Source: JAWKZG01 sp041396125 (GTDB lineage: Bacteria; Pseudomonadota; Gammaproteobacteria; Competibacterales; Competibacteraceae). Taken from it: a stretch of DNA of 64,000 bases. The stretch lies in assembly GCA_041396125.1 (NCBI GenBank), contig JAWKZG010000025.1:7453-71452 (forward strand), in the 5' to 3' direction. The notes below the pieces were generated by a model. The model saw nothing but the letters and a program-made list of their open reading frames with translations. It did no database searches and was not told the origin of the DNA. The translations under genes and the position numbers were made by a program. Of this stretch, positions 55,837 to 64,000 are shown piece by piece (within the stretch, counting starts at the first letter, position 1; every line of letters begins with the position of its first letter).

Positions 55837-57702
55837 TTACTCGGGTGTATTGGCCAACACATCGCGAATCGCATCGACAAACAAACGTTGCCAGAAATCG
55901 CCTTTTCCCGGATCAACCGCAAGCTGCGGCAAAAAGCCGAATACCAGCGAACGAGGGCCACGCAGCATCAGGCCCTCGTCCAGATTACTGAACCGTCGCA
56001 TCAAGACGCGATAACCCGGCTGCGCCGCCAGCAAGGTGTACGTTAAATGCAGCTTGTGCTGCTTGGGGAAATTCAGGCGCTTGCCGGCAACCACGAATTT
56101 TTCAGGGTTTCTATGCCAGCTGAGGCCGCCGATACCGAATAATTCGCTCTCCCAGCCCTCGCGGTTGGAGCCGTCGGTGCTAAACGCCCGGTATTGCGCA
56201 TCCTGCACCAGCTTGCCACCCTGCTGGTAATAGTCCCTGATAGCCGCAGCAGCCGCTTCCGATACCGTTGTCTGCAGTGATAATACCAAGGCGTCGTACT
56301 GCGACAGATCCTGCTCTAACAGGGCTTTTTCGCCCAGCACGGCAACGTCGAAATCAGCCTGTTCACTCAGCAGCCGATAGCTCGCCAGCAAGGCATCTTC
56401 GATAATATTGCGCTGATAGGATTGTTCTCCGTGCCAGAGATAATAGGTCCATTTAGAGGCGACCAGACCGATACGGTAGGATGCGGGCGCTTGTGCCACA
56501 GGTTTAAAGTCGCTGATCGGCAACTGCTCAAGCCGCTCCAGATCCGGATGCAATACATTTCCGAACTCAAGACCGGACGGAGCCTCCAGACGCAGGCGAT
56601 CCAGGGTGGCACGGGCGGTATCGAGATAAGCGTCTATAAAGCGCCCATCGGGGGCATAGTATTTTTCCAGATACAGACCGGCCAGCACCTGCTGGTAGCC
56701 AAGATTGCGGGCATAATTCACCAGCACCGGCAGGACATTCGGCTTCATCTCGGCCCGCCAGCCGTCAAAATAATTGTAATCCACCGTGACTTTATCGAAG
56801 CAGTCCACCACTTCTTCGATGATACCGAGCGCGTAAATCCCGTCATGCGAAGTCAGACTCTGACCAAAATAACCGCCTGCAGGATAACCTGCCTCCCGAA
56901 TCCACCCGGTCAAGCGGCAGACGTAGTCGCGCAGGCTTTGCTCCCGATAGCGCATATAGTCTTCAAATAAGGGCTCGACCCGCGCCTGGGTATTGTCAAT
57001 GTGATTGGAATAGTCAATCACTGGCAGCGCCGCCGGCGGTTTGCCAGCCTGCTGCAACCAGTCAGCAAACCCCTGCTGGGCAGCGGGTGTATAGCTTTGC
57101 CAGCGGTAGCCCCATTGCGCGTATTTGATTTCCAGCTCGTGCACCAGGCCGGGCACAAACGCCAGAATCTGATCGCCGTAGCGCGCTTTCAGGGCCTGTA
57201 GCGTGGTGCGATAGAATTTTTCCAGATCAGGCAGATGATCTTTATCCGCATAGTCCAGGTTGTAGGCCCGCTCACCGGAGAAATCCATTGCGGTCGCCTC
57301 CGGATAGCGCTGTATGAGCCATAACGGCACTGCTGTCGTACCCGTGGAGTACAGCCGCTCACCATCATAAACCAGCACCTCGCGGGCCGAGGCATCCAGA
57401 TGGATGATCATTTTCAGGCCGCTGGCCGCAATACGATCCAGCACGTCGTAATAGGGACTGACATCGAAGTTGCCGGGTTCCGGTTCAACCACACTCCAGG
57501 CGACCGGCAAGGTAATGGTATTGAAACCGCTCTGCTGCAGCTGCGTAATCGCCCGCTCCAGCACAGCGACAGGATAGGTTTGCACATCACCCGCTAAAAA
57601 TTTGGTTTTGATAAAATCCGGCGCGGCGGCCTGAGCCATTGCCCCGCTGATGCTCAAAAAAATCAATGCAGCGCGGATCAGCACGCCCAATCGTTGTTTC
57701 AT
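55837..57702 (-). CDS. Exported glycoside hydrolase-like protein (GH42/GH35-type barrel)
   Basis: 621-residue protein with a signal peptide (cleavage near AQAAAP). Residues about 30-390 look like a beta/alpha barrel of the beta-galactosidase type: GFNTITLPVAWSVVEPEPG, YYDVLDRIAASGLKMIIHLD, LVHELEIKYAQWGYRWQSY (possible acid/base Glu), and LGYQQVLAGLYLEKYYAP. Residues about 420-610 resemble the trimerisation-like domain found in GH42 (LSEQADFDVAVLGEK, YDALVLSLQTTVSEA). GAGGTG precedes the ATG. The substrate is unknown; a role on an extracellular polysaccharide is inferred from its neighbours. Confidence 0.7.
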   Translation of the reverse strand: MKQRLGVLIRAALIFLSISGAMAQAAAPDFIKTKFLAGDVQTYPVAVLERAITQLQQSGFNTITLPVAWSVVEPEPGNFDVSPYYDVLDRIAASGLKMIIHLDASAREVLVYDGERLYSTGTTAVPLWLIQRYPEATAMDFSGERAYNLDYADKDHLPDLEKFYRTTLQALKARYGDQILAFVPGLVHELEIKYAQWGYRWQSYTPAAQQGFADWLQQAGKPPAALPVIDYSNHIDNTQARVEPLFEDYMRYREQSLRDYVCRLTGWIREAGYPAGGYFGQSLTSHDGIYALGIIEEVVDCFDKVTVDYNYFDGWRAEMKPNVLPVLVNYARNLGYQQVLAGLYLEKYYAPDGRFIDAYLDTARATLDRLRLEAPSGLEFGNVLHPDLERLEQLPISDFKPVAQAPASYRIGLVASKWTYYLWHGEQSYQRNIIEDALLASYRLLSEQADFDVAVLGEKALLEQDLSQYDALVLSLQTTVSEAAAAAIRDYYQQGGKLVQDAQYRAFSTDGSNREGWESELFGIGGLSWHRNPEKFVVAGKRLNFPKQHKLHLTYTLLAAQPGYRVLMRRFSNLDEGLMLRGPRSLVFGFLPQLAVDPGKGDFWQRLFVDAIRDVLANTPE

Positions 57703-57975
57703 GACACCTCTATAAACAATTAATATTCATGCTGTTAGAAAATTCAGAATCAGCGATAACCCGGTCAAGCGGACAACAGACCCCTGCTACCGAAATACAG
57801 GACCATCAAGTGTGCAGCGAACTCTGTCAGCAGACTTGCAATTTTCCGGCGCATAAACGCCTGACAAGGATAAAATACCGCACCCCGGTGTTGACCGATG
57901 ATGTTTGTTTGCGTCAGAGAGAACCCGGTAAAACCGCCCGCAACACTAACCTAGACACCCGTTCACTGATACCGA

Positions 57976-59391
57976 ATGCTGTTTACCTCACCTGTATTCC
58001 TATTCCTGTTTCTGCCGGTGGTACTGACCGCCTATTACCTGAGCCCGCCGTCCTGGCGCAATACCCTGCTGCTGTCAGCCAGTCTGCTGTTCTACGCGTG
58101 GGGTGAGGTATTTTACACATTTGCATTGCTGTTTTCGGTGCTTGTTAACCATTTCCTGGGGCTACGCCTGGGACAGGTTGCGCCAGCGCGCAGACGGCTG
58201 CTGTTAGGCCTGGGGATAGGGTTCAATCTGGCGCTGCTGGGCTGGTTCAAGTACGCTAATTTCATTGTCGCGAATATCAATACCGTGCTGCTGGATACGG
58301 GCCTGGCAACGCTCAGCTGGCGGACAGTGCATCTGCCGCTCGGGATTTCTTTTTTCACCTTTCAGGCGCTGTCTTATCTGATCGATATTTACCGTCAGGA
58401 CGTCAAGCCACAAACCCGCTGGACCGAAACAGCACTTTATATCACGCTGTTTCCACAGCTAATCGCCGGGCCAATCGTCCGTTATCACGATATTGCACGG
58501 CAGCTGCTTCAGCGTTCTGTCAATAGCGCGTTATTTCTCAGCGGCTGTCGGCGGTTTATTATCGGGCTGGCCAAGAAAATTCTGCTGGCCAACACTCTGG
58601 GCCATACGGCTGATCAGATTTTTACGCAGGCACCGGAGCAACTGGGCGCAGCAGAAGCCTGGCTCGGTGTAATCTGTTACACCCTGCAGATCTATTTCGA
58701 TTTTTCAGCGTATTCCGATATGGCTATCGGCCTGGGGCGGATGTTCGGGTTCCGGTTTCTGGAGAATTTCAATTACCCGTATATTGCCCGCTCGGTGCAG
58801 GCGTTCTGGCGCCGCTGGCATATGTCGCTGTCATCCTGGTTTCGGGATTATCTTTACATTCCGCTGGGCGGCAGCCGCTGCGCGCCGTGGCGAGTTTATT
58901 TTAATCTGCTACTAGTGTTTTTATTGTGCGGTTTCTGGCACGGTGCCAGCTGGAACTTTATCGTCTGGGGAGCCTGGCACGGTATTTTTCTGGCCCTGGA
59001 ACGAACAAGGTTCGGAACGGCCCTGACCTCACTCTGGCGTCCCTTGCAACATTTTTATACCCTGCTGGTAGTCATGTTGGGCTGGGTGTTTTTCCGCGCC
59101 GAGGATCTGTCGCACGCTACTGCTTATCTGCAGGCAATGAGCCGTTTCGGCCAGGATACTGCGGCGGCACTGTATTATCTCAGTACCGGCCTGAGCGTGA
59201 CTTTGCTGACCGCAGTAATGCTGTCCATACCACTTTATCGCACGCTTACAGCACGCTTTCAGCCAGTACTGGAACACACGCCCAGCGGCTATTGCGCCGT
59301 TCATATCCTGGCTTATGGCGGACTGCTCGGGCTCAGCCTGCTCAATATTGCCGCCAATACCTACGATCCGTTTATTTACTTCCGCTTTTAG
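57976..59391 (+). CDS. MBOAT-family membrane O-acyltransferase (AlgI-like)
   Basis: Moves an acetyl group across the inner membrane for polysaccharide O-acetylation. The 471-residue product has about ten helices and AlgI-type signatures: PLGISFFTFQALSYLIDIYR, YITLFPQLIAGPIVRY, QAFWRRWHMSLSSWFRDYLY with His282, and CGFWHGASWNFIVWGAWHG with the catalytic His322. It is followed 5 bp later by an AlgJ/AlgX-like gene, the usual partner. No full alginate or cellulose synthesis cluster is visible, so the acetylated polymer is unknown. Confidence 0.9.
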   Translation: MLFTSPVFLFLFLPVVLTAYYLSPPSWRNTLLLSASLLFYAWGEVFYTFALLFSVLVNHFLGLRLGQVAPARRRLLLGLGIGFNLALLGWFKYANFIVANINTVLLDTGLATLSWRTVHLPLGISFFTFQALSYLIDIYRQDVKPQTRWTETALYITLFPQLIAGPIVRYHDIARQLLQRSVNSALFLSGCRRFIIGLAKKILLANTLGHTADQIFTQAPEQLGAAEAWLGVICYTLQIYFDFSAYSDMAIGLGRMFGFRFLENFNYPYIARSVQAFWRRWHMSLSSWFRDYLYIPLGGSRCAPWRVYFNLLLVFLLCGFWHGASWNFIVWGAWHGIFLALERTRFGTALTSLWRPLQHFYTLLVVMLGWVFFRAEDLSHATAYLQAMSRFGQDTAAALYYLSTGLSVTLLTAVMLSIPLYRTLTARFQPVLEHTPSGYCAVHILAYGGLLGLSLLNIAANTYDPFIYFRF

Positions 59392-59396
59392 AAACC

Positions 59397-60530
59397 ATGA
59401 TCAAATCGCTCACCGGGTCATTACATAGATGCCAGTGGCTGCTTATTGGCAGTTTTCTGGCCCTGCTCTGGGGACCGCTGCTGGGCAATCTGCTAAGTCC
59501 GGACCGGCAAGTGTCTGAGGTAGAAAATCGCCCGCTGGCACAGTTGCCCGACTGGCCTGACGACCGCTCCAGTCTGCGTGATTGGCCGCGCCGCTTCGAG
59601 GCCTATTTTGATGATCAGCTGGGAGGGCGTGAAACACTGGTGTACTGGCACAATCGCATCAAACTGGCTCTGGGCATTACTCCCTCGGACAAGGTACTGC
59701 CGGGGCGCGAAGGCTGGCTGTTTTACGCCGGCACCGAGGCTGACGGGCAAGTCGATCCCATGCGCGATCTGCGTGGTAAATCCTTGTTCTCGGAGGACGA
59801 ACTGGCGGCCTGGGCAGCTAATCTGAACAGCAAACAGCGCTGGCTGGCAGCGCGTGGCATAGCTTATTTATTCGTAATCGCGCCCAATAAAAGCAGTATT
59901 TACCCAGAGTATTTACCTGCCCGGATACAGCCTGGTCCTTCCCGCACCGATCAGTTGGTGCAGTATCTGGCGCAGCACAGCACCGTACAGTTATTGGATT
60001 TGCGACCAGCCCTGCTGGCAGCCAAATCTGACGAGCAGCTTTATCATCGTACCGATAGCCATTGGAATGCATTGGGTGCTTGGCATGCCCAACAAGCTAT
60101 CCAGGCGCATCTCCAGCACTGGTTTCCTGAACTTTCAGTGCTGCCGTATCACAGCTGGTCCTGGCAACAACAGGCTGGCGGCGATCTCGCCCAAATGCTG
60201 GGGCTGCGCCAAGTACTGCGCGAACCCAAACCGCAAGCGCAGGAAGGATGCTATCAGGTCCGCCGGCAACTGCAGCCGGAACCACCGCACCGTCAGATCG
60301 TGGGCTGTGATCAGGCTCACTGGCAGGGCCTGCTGTTTCATGATTCTTTCGCTGATGCCCTGGCGGCTTATCTGGCGCATTATTTTCATGATTTGACGAT
60401 GCTGTCGATACGGCCAGATCTGGCTTACTTTACCCGGCTGGTAGCGGAAACCCGGCCGGATATCGTGATCGAACAACGGGTAGAACGCTACCTTGCGCTC
60501 ATTCCGGATTATGTGCTACCCGCTGATTAA
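59397..60530 (+). CDS. SGNH-like acetyltransferase (AlgJ/AlgX-like)
   Basis: Membrane-anchored periplasmic acetyltransferase of the ALGX/ALGJ family, partner of the MBOAT protein. The 377-residue product has one N-terminal anchor (about 12-32), VEVENRPLAQLPDWP-like EVENRPLAQLPDWP, GREGWLFYAG, the Asp-His pair in HRTDSHWNALGAWHA (Asp220, His222) and the nucleophile Ser317 in FHDSFADAL. All three catalytic residues are present. ATG 59397 is used; an in-frame open stretch upstream overlaps the MBOAT gene and is not coding. The stop overlaps the tyrS stop from the other strand. Confidence 0.88.
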   Translation: MIKSLTGSLHRCQWLLIGSFLALLWGPLLGNLLSPDRQVSEVENRPLAQLPDWPDDRSSLRDWPRRFEAYFDDQLGGRETLVYWHNRIKLALGITPSDKVLPGREGWLFYAGTEADGQVDPMRDLRGKSLFSEDELAAWAANLNSKQRWLAARGIAYLFVIAPNKSSIYPEYLPARIQPGPSRTDQLVQYLAQHSTVQLLDLRPALLAAKSDEQLYHRTDSHWNALGAWHAQQAIQAHLQHWFPELSVLPYHSWSWQQQAGGDLAQMLGLRQVLREPKPQAQEGCYQVRRQLQPEPPHRQIVGCDQAHWQGLLFHDSFADALAAYLAHYFHDLTMLSIRPDLAYFTRLVAETRPDIVIEQRVERYLALIPDYVLPAD

Positions 60531-60541
60531 GCCCAGCGGGT
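60518..60541. repeat. Inverted repeat over the overlapping stop codons of the AlgJ-like gene and tyrS
   Basis: ACCCGCTG and CAGCGGGT form an 8-bp dyad around ATTAAGCC, which carries both stop codons. There is no T tract, but it may end both convergent transcripts. Confidence 0.45.
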
Positions 60542-61822
60542 GGCATGCCAGTTCTTTTTGCCACGACGCAGCAAAATGGTATGACCGTGCAATAAATCCG
60601 ACGTGTTGAGTTTGCGTTCAAGATCTGCTTTTTCGCCATTAACGGCAATAGCACCATTTTGCAGAAATTCGCGCGCTTCGCGTTTCGATTGTGCCAGCGA
60701 GGTGTCCACCAGCAGATCGAGCAAAGGTATGCCGGCACCGCTGAGCAGCGCCTTGCTATGACTGGAGTGCGGCACATCGGCAAAAACATCGCGCAGCATA
60801 TCCTCTGTCAGGGCGCGCACATCACCTTGGCCGAACAACGCTGTAGCGGCCTGCTCCACACTGCTGACGGCCGCTGAGCCATGCACCAGTTCAGTCATGT
60901 GCCGGGCCAGCGCCCGTTGTGCCGGGCGCTGATGCGGAGCCTGTTCGTGCGCCTGTTCCAGCTCTGCAATGCTGTCTTGATCCAGAAACGTGAACCAGCG
61001 CAGGAACTTCAGCACATCAGCATCTTCGGTATTGATCCAGAACTGATAGAACTGGTAGGCGCTGGTGCGATCAGCCGTCATCCAGACTGCATTACCCGCC
61101 GTTTTGCCGATTTTCTTGCCGTCCGCGCGTGTGACCAGTTTATTGGTGATGGCAAAGCTTTGCCCCTGCTCCGCGCCCAGCTCACGCCGGATCAGATCCA
61201 TACCCGCGACAATATTGCCGTACTGATCAGAACCGGCAACCTGTACAGTACAATTGTATTTTTTCCTTAAATGCAGAAAATCATACGCTTGCAGCAGCAT
61301 GTAACTGAATTCGGTATAGCTGATGCCCTGTTCGCGATTGTGCAGACGCTCACGTACCGAATCTTTCTGGATCATCGCATTGACCGAGAAATGCTTGCCG
61401 ATATCGCGCAATACCTCGATATAGCCCAGGGTGCCAAGCCAGTCATAATTATTCACGACAATGGCAGCATTCGGCTTGGCCGGATCGAAGTCGAGCAGAT
61501 TCTCGAAAATCCGCCGCTGGCGCTCAATATTGTGCTGCACCTGTTCAACGGTCTGCAGCTGACGTTCGCTGTCCTTACCGGAAGGATCGCCGATCAGTCC
61601 GGTGCCGCCCCCCATCAATACGATGGGTTTATGCCCGGCACGCTGCCAGTGCATCAGCATTTTAATGGCGATAAAATTGCCCACGGTCAGGCTGTCAGCG
61701 GTTGGATCGAAACCGCAGTAACCTACCCTGCCCGGCGTATTCAGATGCTCTTCAACACCTTGCCCGGCCGTCTGATGCAGCAGATCACGCCAGCGTAACT
61801 CTTCAAGAAAATTGTTTTCCAT
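60527..61822 (-). CDS. tyrS: Tyrosyl-tRNA synthetase
   Basis: Charges tRNA-Tyr. The 431-residue product has a Rossmann catalytic core with YCGFDPTADSLTVGNF, GGGTGLIGDPSGKDSER, QAYDFLHL and QVAGSDQYGNI, the KMSKS-like loop DGKKIGKTAGNAVW, and a C-terminal S4 RNA-binding domain (about 365-425). The usual HIGH motif reads TVGN (46-49), losing both histidines. The rest of the enzyme is conserved, so it is probably active. Convergent with the AlgJ-like gene. Confidence 0.94.
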   Translation of the reverse strand: MENNFLEELRWRDLLHQTAGQGVEEHLNTPGRVGYCGFDPTADSLTVGNFIAIKMLMHWQRAGHKPIVLMGGGTGLIGDPSGKDSERQLQTVEQVQHNIERQRRIFENLLDFDPAKPNAAIVVNNYDWLGTLGYIEVLRDIGKHFSVNAMIQKDSVRERLHNREQGISYTEFSYMLLQAYDFLHLRKKYNCTVQVAGSDQYGNIVAGMDLIRRELGAEQGQSFAITNKLVTRADGKKIGKTAGNAVWMTADRTSAYQFYQFWINTEDADVLKFLRWFTFLDQDSIAELEQAHEQAPHQRPAQRALARHMTELVHGSAAVSSVEQAATALFGQGDVRALTEDMLRDVFADVPHSSHSKALLSGAGIPLLDLLVDTSLAQSKREAREFLQNGAIAVNGEKADLERKLNTSDLLHGHTILLRRGKKNWHATRWA

Positions 61823-61891
61823 GGTTATACAGTCACTAAAGAAAAGACAAAACGGCGGGCGATGTTACCGCGCCACGCCCGCAACGGCAAC

Positions 61892-63008
61892 TTAATCACC
61901 CCGCCAGCGCTGTAACAGGCGGCGGCTGTGACGCAAAGGTGCCGTCAGTTTCCAGGAACGCGAGCGCAGGATTTCATCAAGCTGTTGTCGGGCAGTGTCA
62001 TACAGCGCCAGCTGTGTCTGTAATTGCTCGCAGCGCAGGCGATAACGCTCGGCTTCTTTGGCGCAATTAATCGTCTCCTGCCAGGCGGATGAGTTCAACA
62101 GCTGTTCGCGCTGCTGTTGCGCACTGGCTTCAGCCTGGATTTTCTGTTCGTTCAGGTGCAGGAGTTTCTGCGTCAGATGATCAACCTGGCTGCGCAAACG
62201 GGCGCACAGTGCCCGGTAATAATTATCGTGTATGACCGGTGCTGCCGCAGTTACCGGTGACGTCTGCGCAGGGGCTTCCCAGCGGCTGTTATGCCCTACC
62301 AGACTGAAGGCCGGGCCACCCGGATGGTCCGGCAGGTCTTCGGTGACAACCACCCGGTCGAAACCAAAAAACGCCAGCGCGGCCAGGATGTCGTTTTTGC
62401 GCATGCGACAGGCCGAGGGGTTTACCCCGGCCCAGCCACGGCTATGGCTGTTCGGATCGTACACAACTTCATAGTAATCGCAGCAAAAACCATGTACCTC
62501 TACCGGCCGGGCCTGAAACCCTGTCTCGTCCTCCCCATATAATGCGTCCACAAGAACACCCGGGGGCCGCATTGGCAATCAGTCGCAAGGTGTGCAGCGG
62601 ATCGCTCATATGATAAAGCACCCCGCTGGCAAAGATCAGATCAAAGGCGGCGTCCTCCTGCTCCAGATAACGATTGAAATCGCCCAGCAGAAAGCGCGCT
62701 TTCAGGTCCAGCATTTCTTTGACAATAAGACACTTGAGATACAGCTCCGGGCTTGCCTCGATGGCCAGCACCGAGGCCGCACCCAGTTGCTCCATCTGGT
62801 AGGTATGCGCCGCTTCCAGCGGACCGAGTTCCAGCACCCTGAAACCGTCAATGCTGCCAAACACATCAATCAGCATCTCGGTGCGGCGGTCTTCGTCAAA
62901 ATTCTGGGTGCCGGTGCGCAAGCCGGTTACCGGCACCTGACTGACCCAGGAAAATAAATCAGCTGCGTTTTGATCGCTCGGCGGCGTCGTTATAAATTGG
63001 GGAAACAT
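61892..63008 (-). CDS. SAM-dependent methyltransferase with C-terminal coiled coil, two frameshifts
   Basis: Second methyltransferase-coiled-coil protein of the window. Motifs are FRVLELGPLEAAHTYQMEQLG, VLAIEASPELYLK, FDLIFASGVLYHMSDPL and, after correction, VFLWTHYMGEDETGF. The C-terminal third is a coiled coil (RLRSQVDHLTQKLLHLNEQ, QQQREQLLNSSAW) ending in SRSWKLTAPLRHSRRLL, a tail common in glycan-linked transferases. The frame breaks at the G run 62562-62566 and the C run 62533-62536; adding one base to each gives 373 codons. The family suggests methylation of a sugar or small molecule. Confidence 0.82.
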
Positions 63009-63091
63009 AGTTTATGCTGACACCCAAGCCGTATTGCCTGCCGTCAGACGGCCGCTCTGATACCGACCCGGAATCTGTCTGCAAAGTATAA

Positions 63092-63110
63092 ACCGGGCAC
63101 AATGCCCGGT
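63092..63110 (-). repeat. 8-bp inverted repeat next to a -10-like box upstream of the second methyltransferase
   Basis: ACCGGGCA-CAA-TGCCCGGT. On the minus strand it is followed by TTTATACT, so a dyad lies in the spacer position of a possible promoter, as in MerR-type control. No good -35 is seen and no merR gene is nearby. Confidence 0.35.
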
Positions 63111-63279
63111 ATGTAGCGTATCAGCGGCCGTCGCTATCCCTGTCCGACCCCGCGCCTGTGGCCATTTCTGTGATAATTCAAGACTCATGAAGGACTCCCT
63201 CGCCGTAATTGAATTTAACGTTTATGATACCGCAGGATTCCATTAACACTTTTGCATAATACCGAAGGAGGTCTCAGCT

Positions 63280-64000
63280 ATGGCGCAAGCCCGTAAAGTC
63301 ATTATCACCTGTGCCGTCACCGGCTCTATTCATACCCCGTCCATGTCGCCGCACCTGCCTGTCAGCGCAGAAGAAATTGCTGATGCAGCGGTCGGCGCAG
63401 CGGAAGCCGGCGCAGCCATTATCCATTTGCATGCACGCAACGAAGAGGATGGCCGCCCGGATCAGACCCCGGAAGGCTTTGGCCGTTTTTTACCGCGCAT
63501 CAAGCAGCGTTGCGATGCAGTGCTCAATCTCACCACGGGCGGCGGCCCCGGTATGCTGGTGGCCGAGCGGGTACGCCCGGCTCTGCAATTCAAGCCGGAA
63601 GTGGCGTCGCTCAATATGGGTTCGATGAATTTCGGCCTTTTTCCGATGCTGAACCGGTACAAGGAATTCAAACATGAGTGGGAGCGCGAGCATCTGGAAA
63701 AAAGCCGCGATATCGTGTTCCGCAATTCATTCCAGGATATTGAATTTGTGCTGCGCTCCTGTGCCGATAACGGCACTCGCTTCGAGTTTGAATGCTACGA
63801 CATCGGCCATCTCTACAATCTGGCCCATTTTCTGGAGCGTGGCCTGGTCAAACCGCCGCTGTTTGTGCAATCCGTTTTCGGTATTCTGGGCGGTATCGGC
63901 CAGCATCCGGAAGATGTTGCCCACATGAAACGCACTGCCGACCGCCTGTTTGGCTCCGATTACCGCTGGTCGGTACTGGGAGCTGGCCGCAACCAGATGA
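63280..64000 (+). CDS. BKACE family (DUF849) beta-keto acid cleavage enzyme, partial
   Basis: Zinc-dependent enzyme of the 3-keto-5-aminohexanoate cleavage family, which condenses a beta-keto acid with acetyl-CoA. AAGGAGG sits before the ATG at 63280. The first 240 residues are visible and the gene runs off the window. Motifs are VIITCAVTGSIHTP, AGAAIIHLHARNEEDG (zinc-binding His-x-His), DAVLNLTTGGGPGM, ASLNMGSMNFG and FEFECYDIGHL. The substrate cannot be read from this family motif alone. Confidence 0.88.
   Translation, partial: MAQARKVIITCAVTGSIHTPSMSPHLPVSAEEIADAAVGAAEAGAAIIHLHARNEEDGRPDQTPEGFGRFLPRIKQRCDAVLNLTTGGGPGMLVAERVRPALQFKPEVASLNMGSMNFGLFPMLNRYKEFKHEWEREHLEKSRDIVFRNSFQDIEFVLRSCADNGTRFEFECYDIGHLYNLAHFLERGLVKPPLFVQSVFGILGGIGQHPEDVAHMKRTADRLFGSDYRWSVLGAGRNQM

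Noticed and set aside
58926..59396. N-terminal extension of the AlgJ-like protein
   Set aside because: The open stretch overlaps the MBOAT gene in another frame and its translation is not protein-like. The family start with a membrane anchor is at ATG 59397.

Overview
The window looks like chromosomal DNA of a gammaproteobacterium. The lon-clpX-clpP-tig block next to a Pro-Arg-His-Leu tRNA cluster, the ratA/rnfH/bamE/smpB/ssrA neighbourhood, and aat-bpt beside ftsK-lolA-rarA all follow gammaproteobacterial gene order. The tmRNA encodes the tag ANDDNYALAA. An hrcA gene with a perfect CIRCE operator beside nadK and recN argues against Enterobacterales and Pseudomonas and fits a more basal lineage (Xanthomonadales-, Chromatiales- or Methylococcales-like). 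I cannot name the genus. No insertion sequence, prophage, CRISPR array or replication origin was seen.

Layout. 0-6.2 kb: ATP-dependent proteolysis and nascent-chain folding (lon, clpX, clpP, tig). 6.3-7.0 kb: four tRNAs. 7.1-12.4 kb: two cyclophilins, lpxH, a glutamine cyclotransferase-like gene and a tandem DUF4139 pair. 12.5-18.8 kb: a dehydrogenase relic, a DUF455 ferritin-like gene and the heat-shock set dnaJ-dnaK-grpE-hrcA with CIRCE and a sigma-32-type promoter. 18.9-24.2 kb: nadK, recN, bamE, rnfH, ratA, smpB and tmRNA. 24.2-26.0 kb: uraA and an OsmC-family gene. 26.1-33.5 kb: cytochrome c maturation genes in the order ccmC-D-E-F-G-H-I-A-B. 33.8-38.4 kb: a complete DSF quorum-sensing module, rpfG-rpfC convergent with rpfF. 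38.8-43.6 kb: a FemAB-like gene, aat, bpt and a sugar dehydrogenase-like lipoprotein with two haem-c motifs, in one apparent operon. 43.7-48.9 kb: ftsK, lolA, rarA and a cupin. 48.9-54.0 kb: a TAXI-type TRAP transporter with an Ldh2-family dehydrogenase and an HpcH/HpaI aldolase. 54.4-63.0 kb: two coiled-coil methyltransferases flanking a glycoside hydrolase-like gene, an AlgI/AlgJ-type O-acetylation pair and tyrS. 63.3 kb to the end: the start of a BKACE (DUF849) enzyme.

How the parts fit. The proteases, chaperones and tmRNA form a protein quality-control core. Ccm would supply the haem-c maturation needed by the dehydrogenase lipoprotein. The rpf genes would make, sense and transduce a cis-2-unsaturated fatty-acid signal through cyclic-di-GMP breakdown. 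The TRAP, aldolase and dehydrogenase genes look like uptake and catabolism of a small carboxylate. The last block looks like surface-polysaccharide modification.

A strong caveat: many normally conserved genes, including ftsK, hrcA, grpE, ccmE, ccmF, the TRAP permease and a methyltransferase, carry single-base indels, mostly in homopolymers. Adding or removing one base restores each frame, so I treat most as probable sequencing errors. The region 27.48-28.11 kb is far denser in indels than the rest. Two short gene relics (12.5-12.7 kb and 54.4-54.66 kb) look like real decay.
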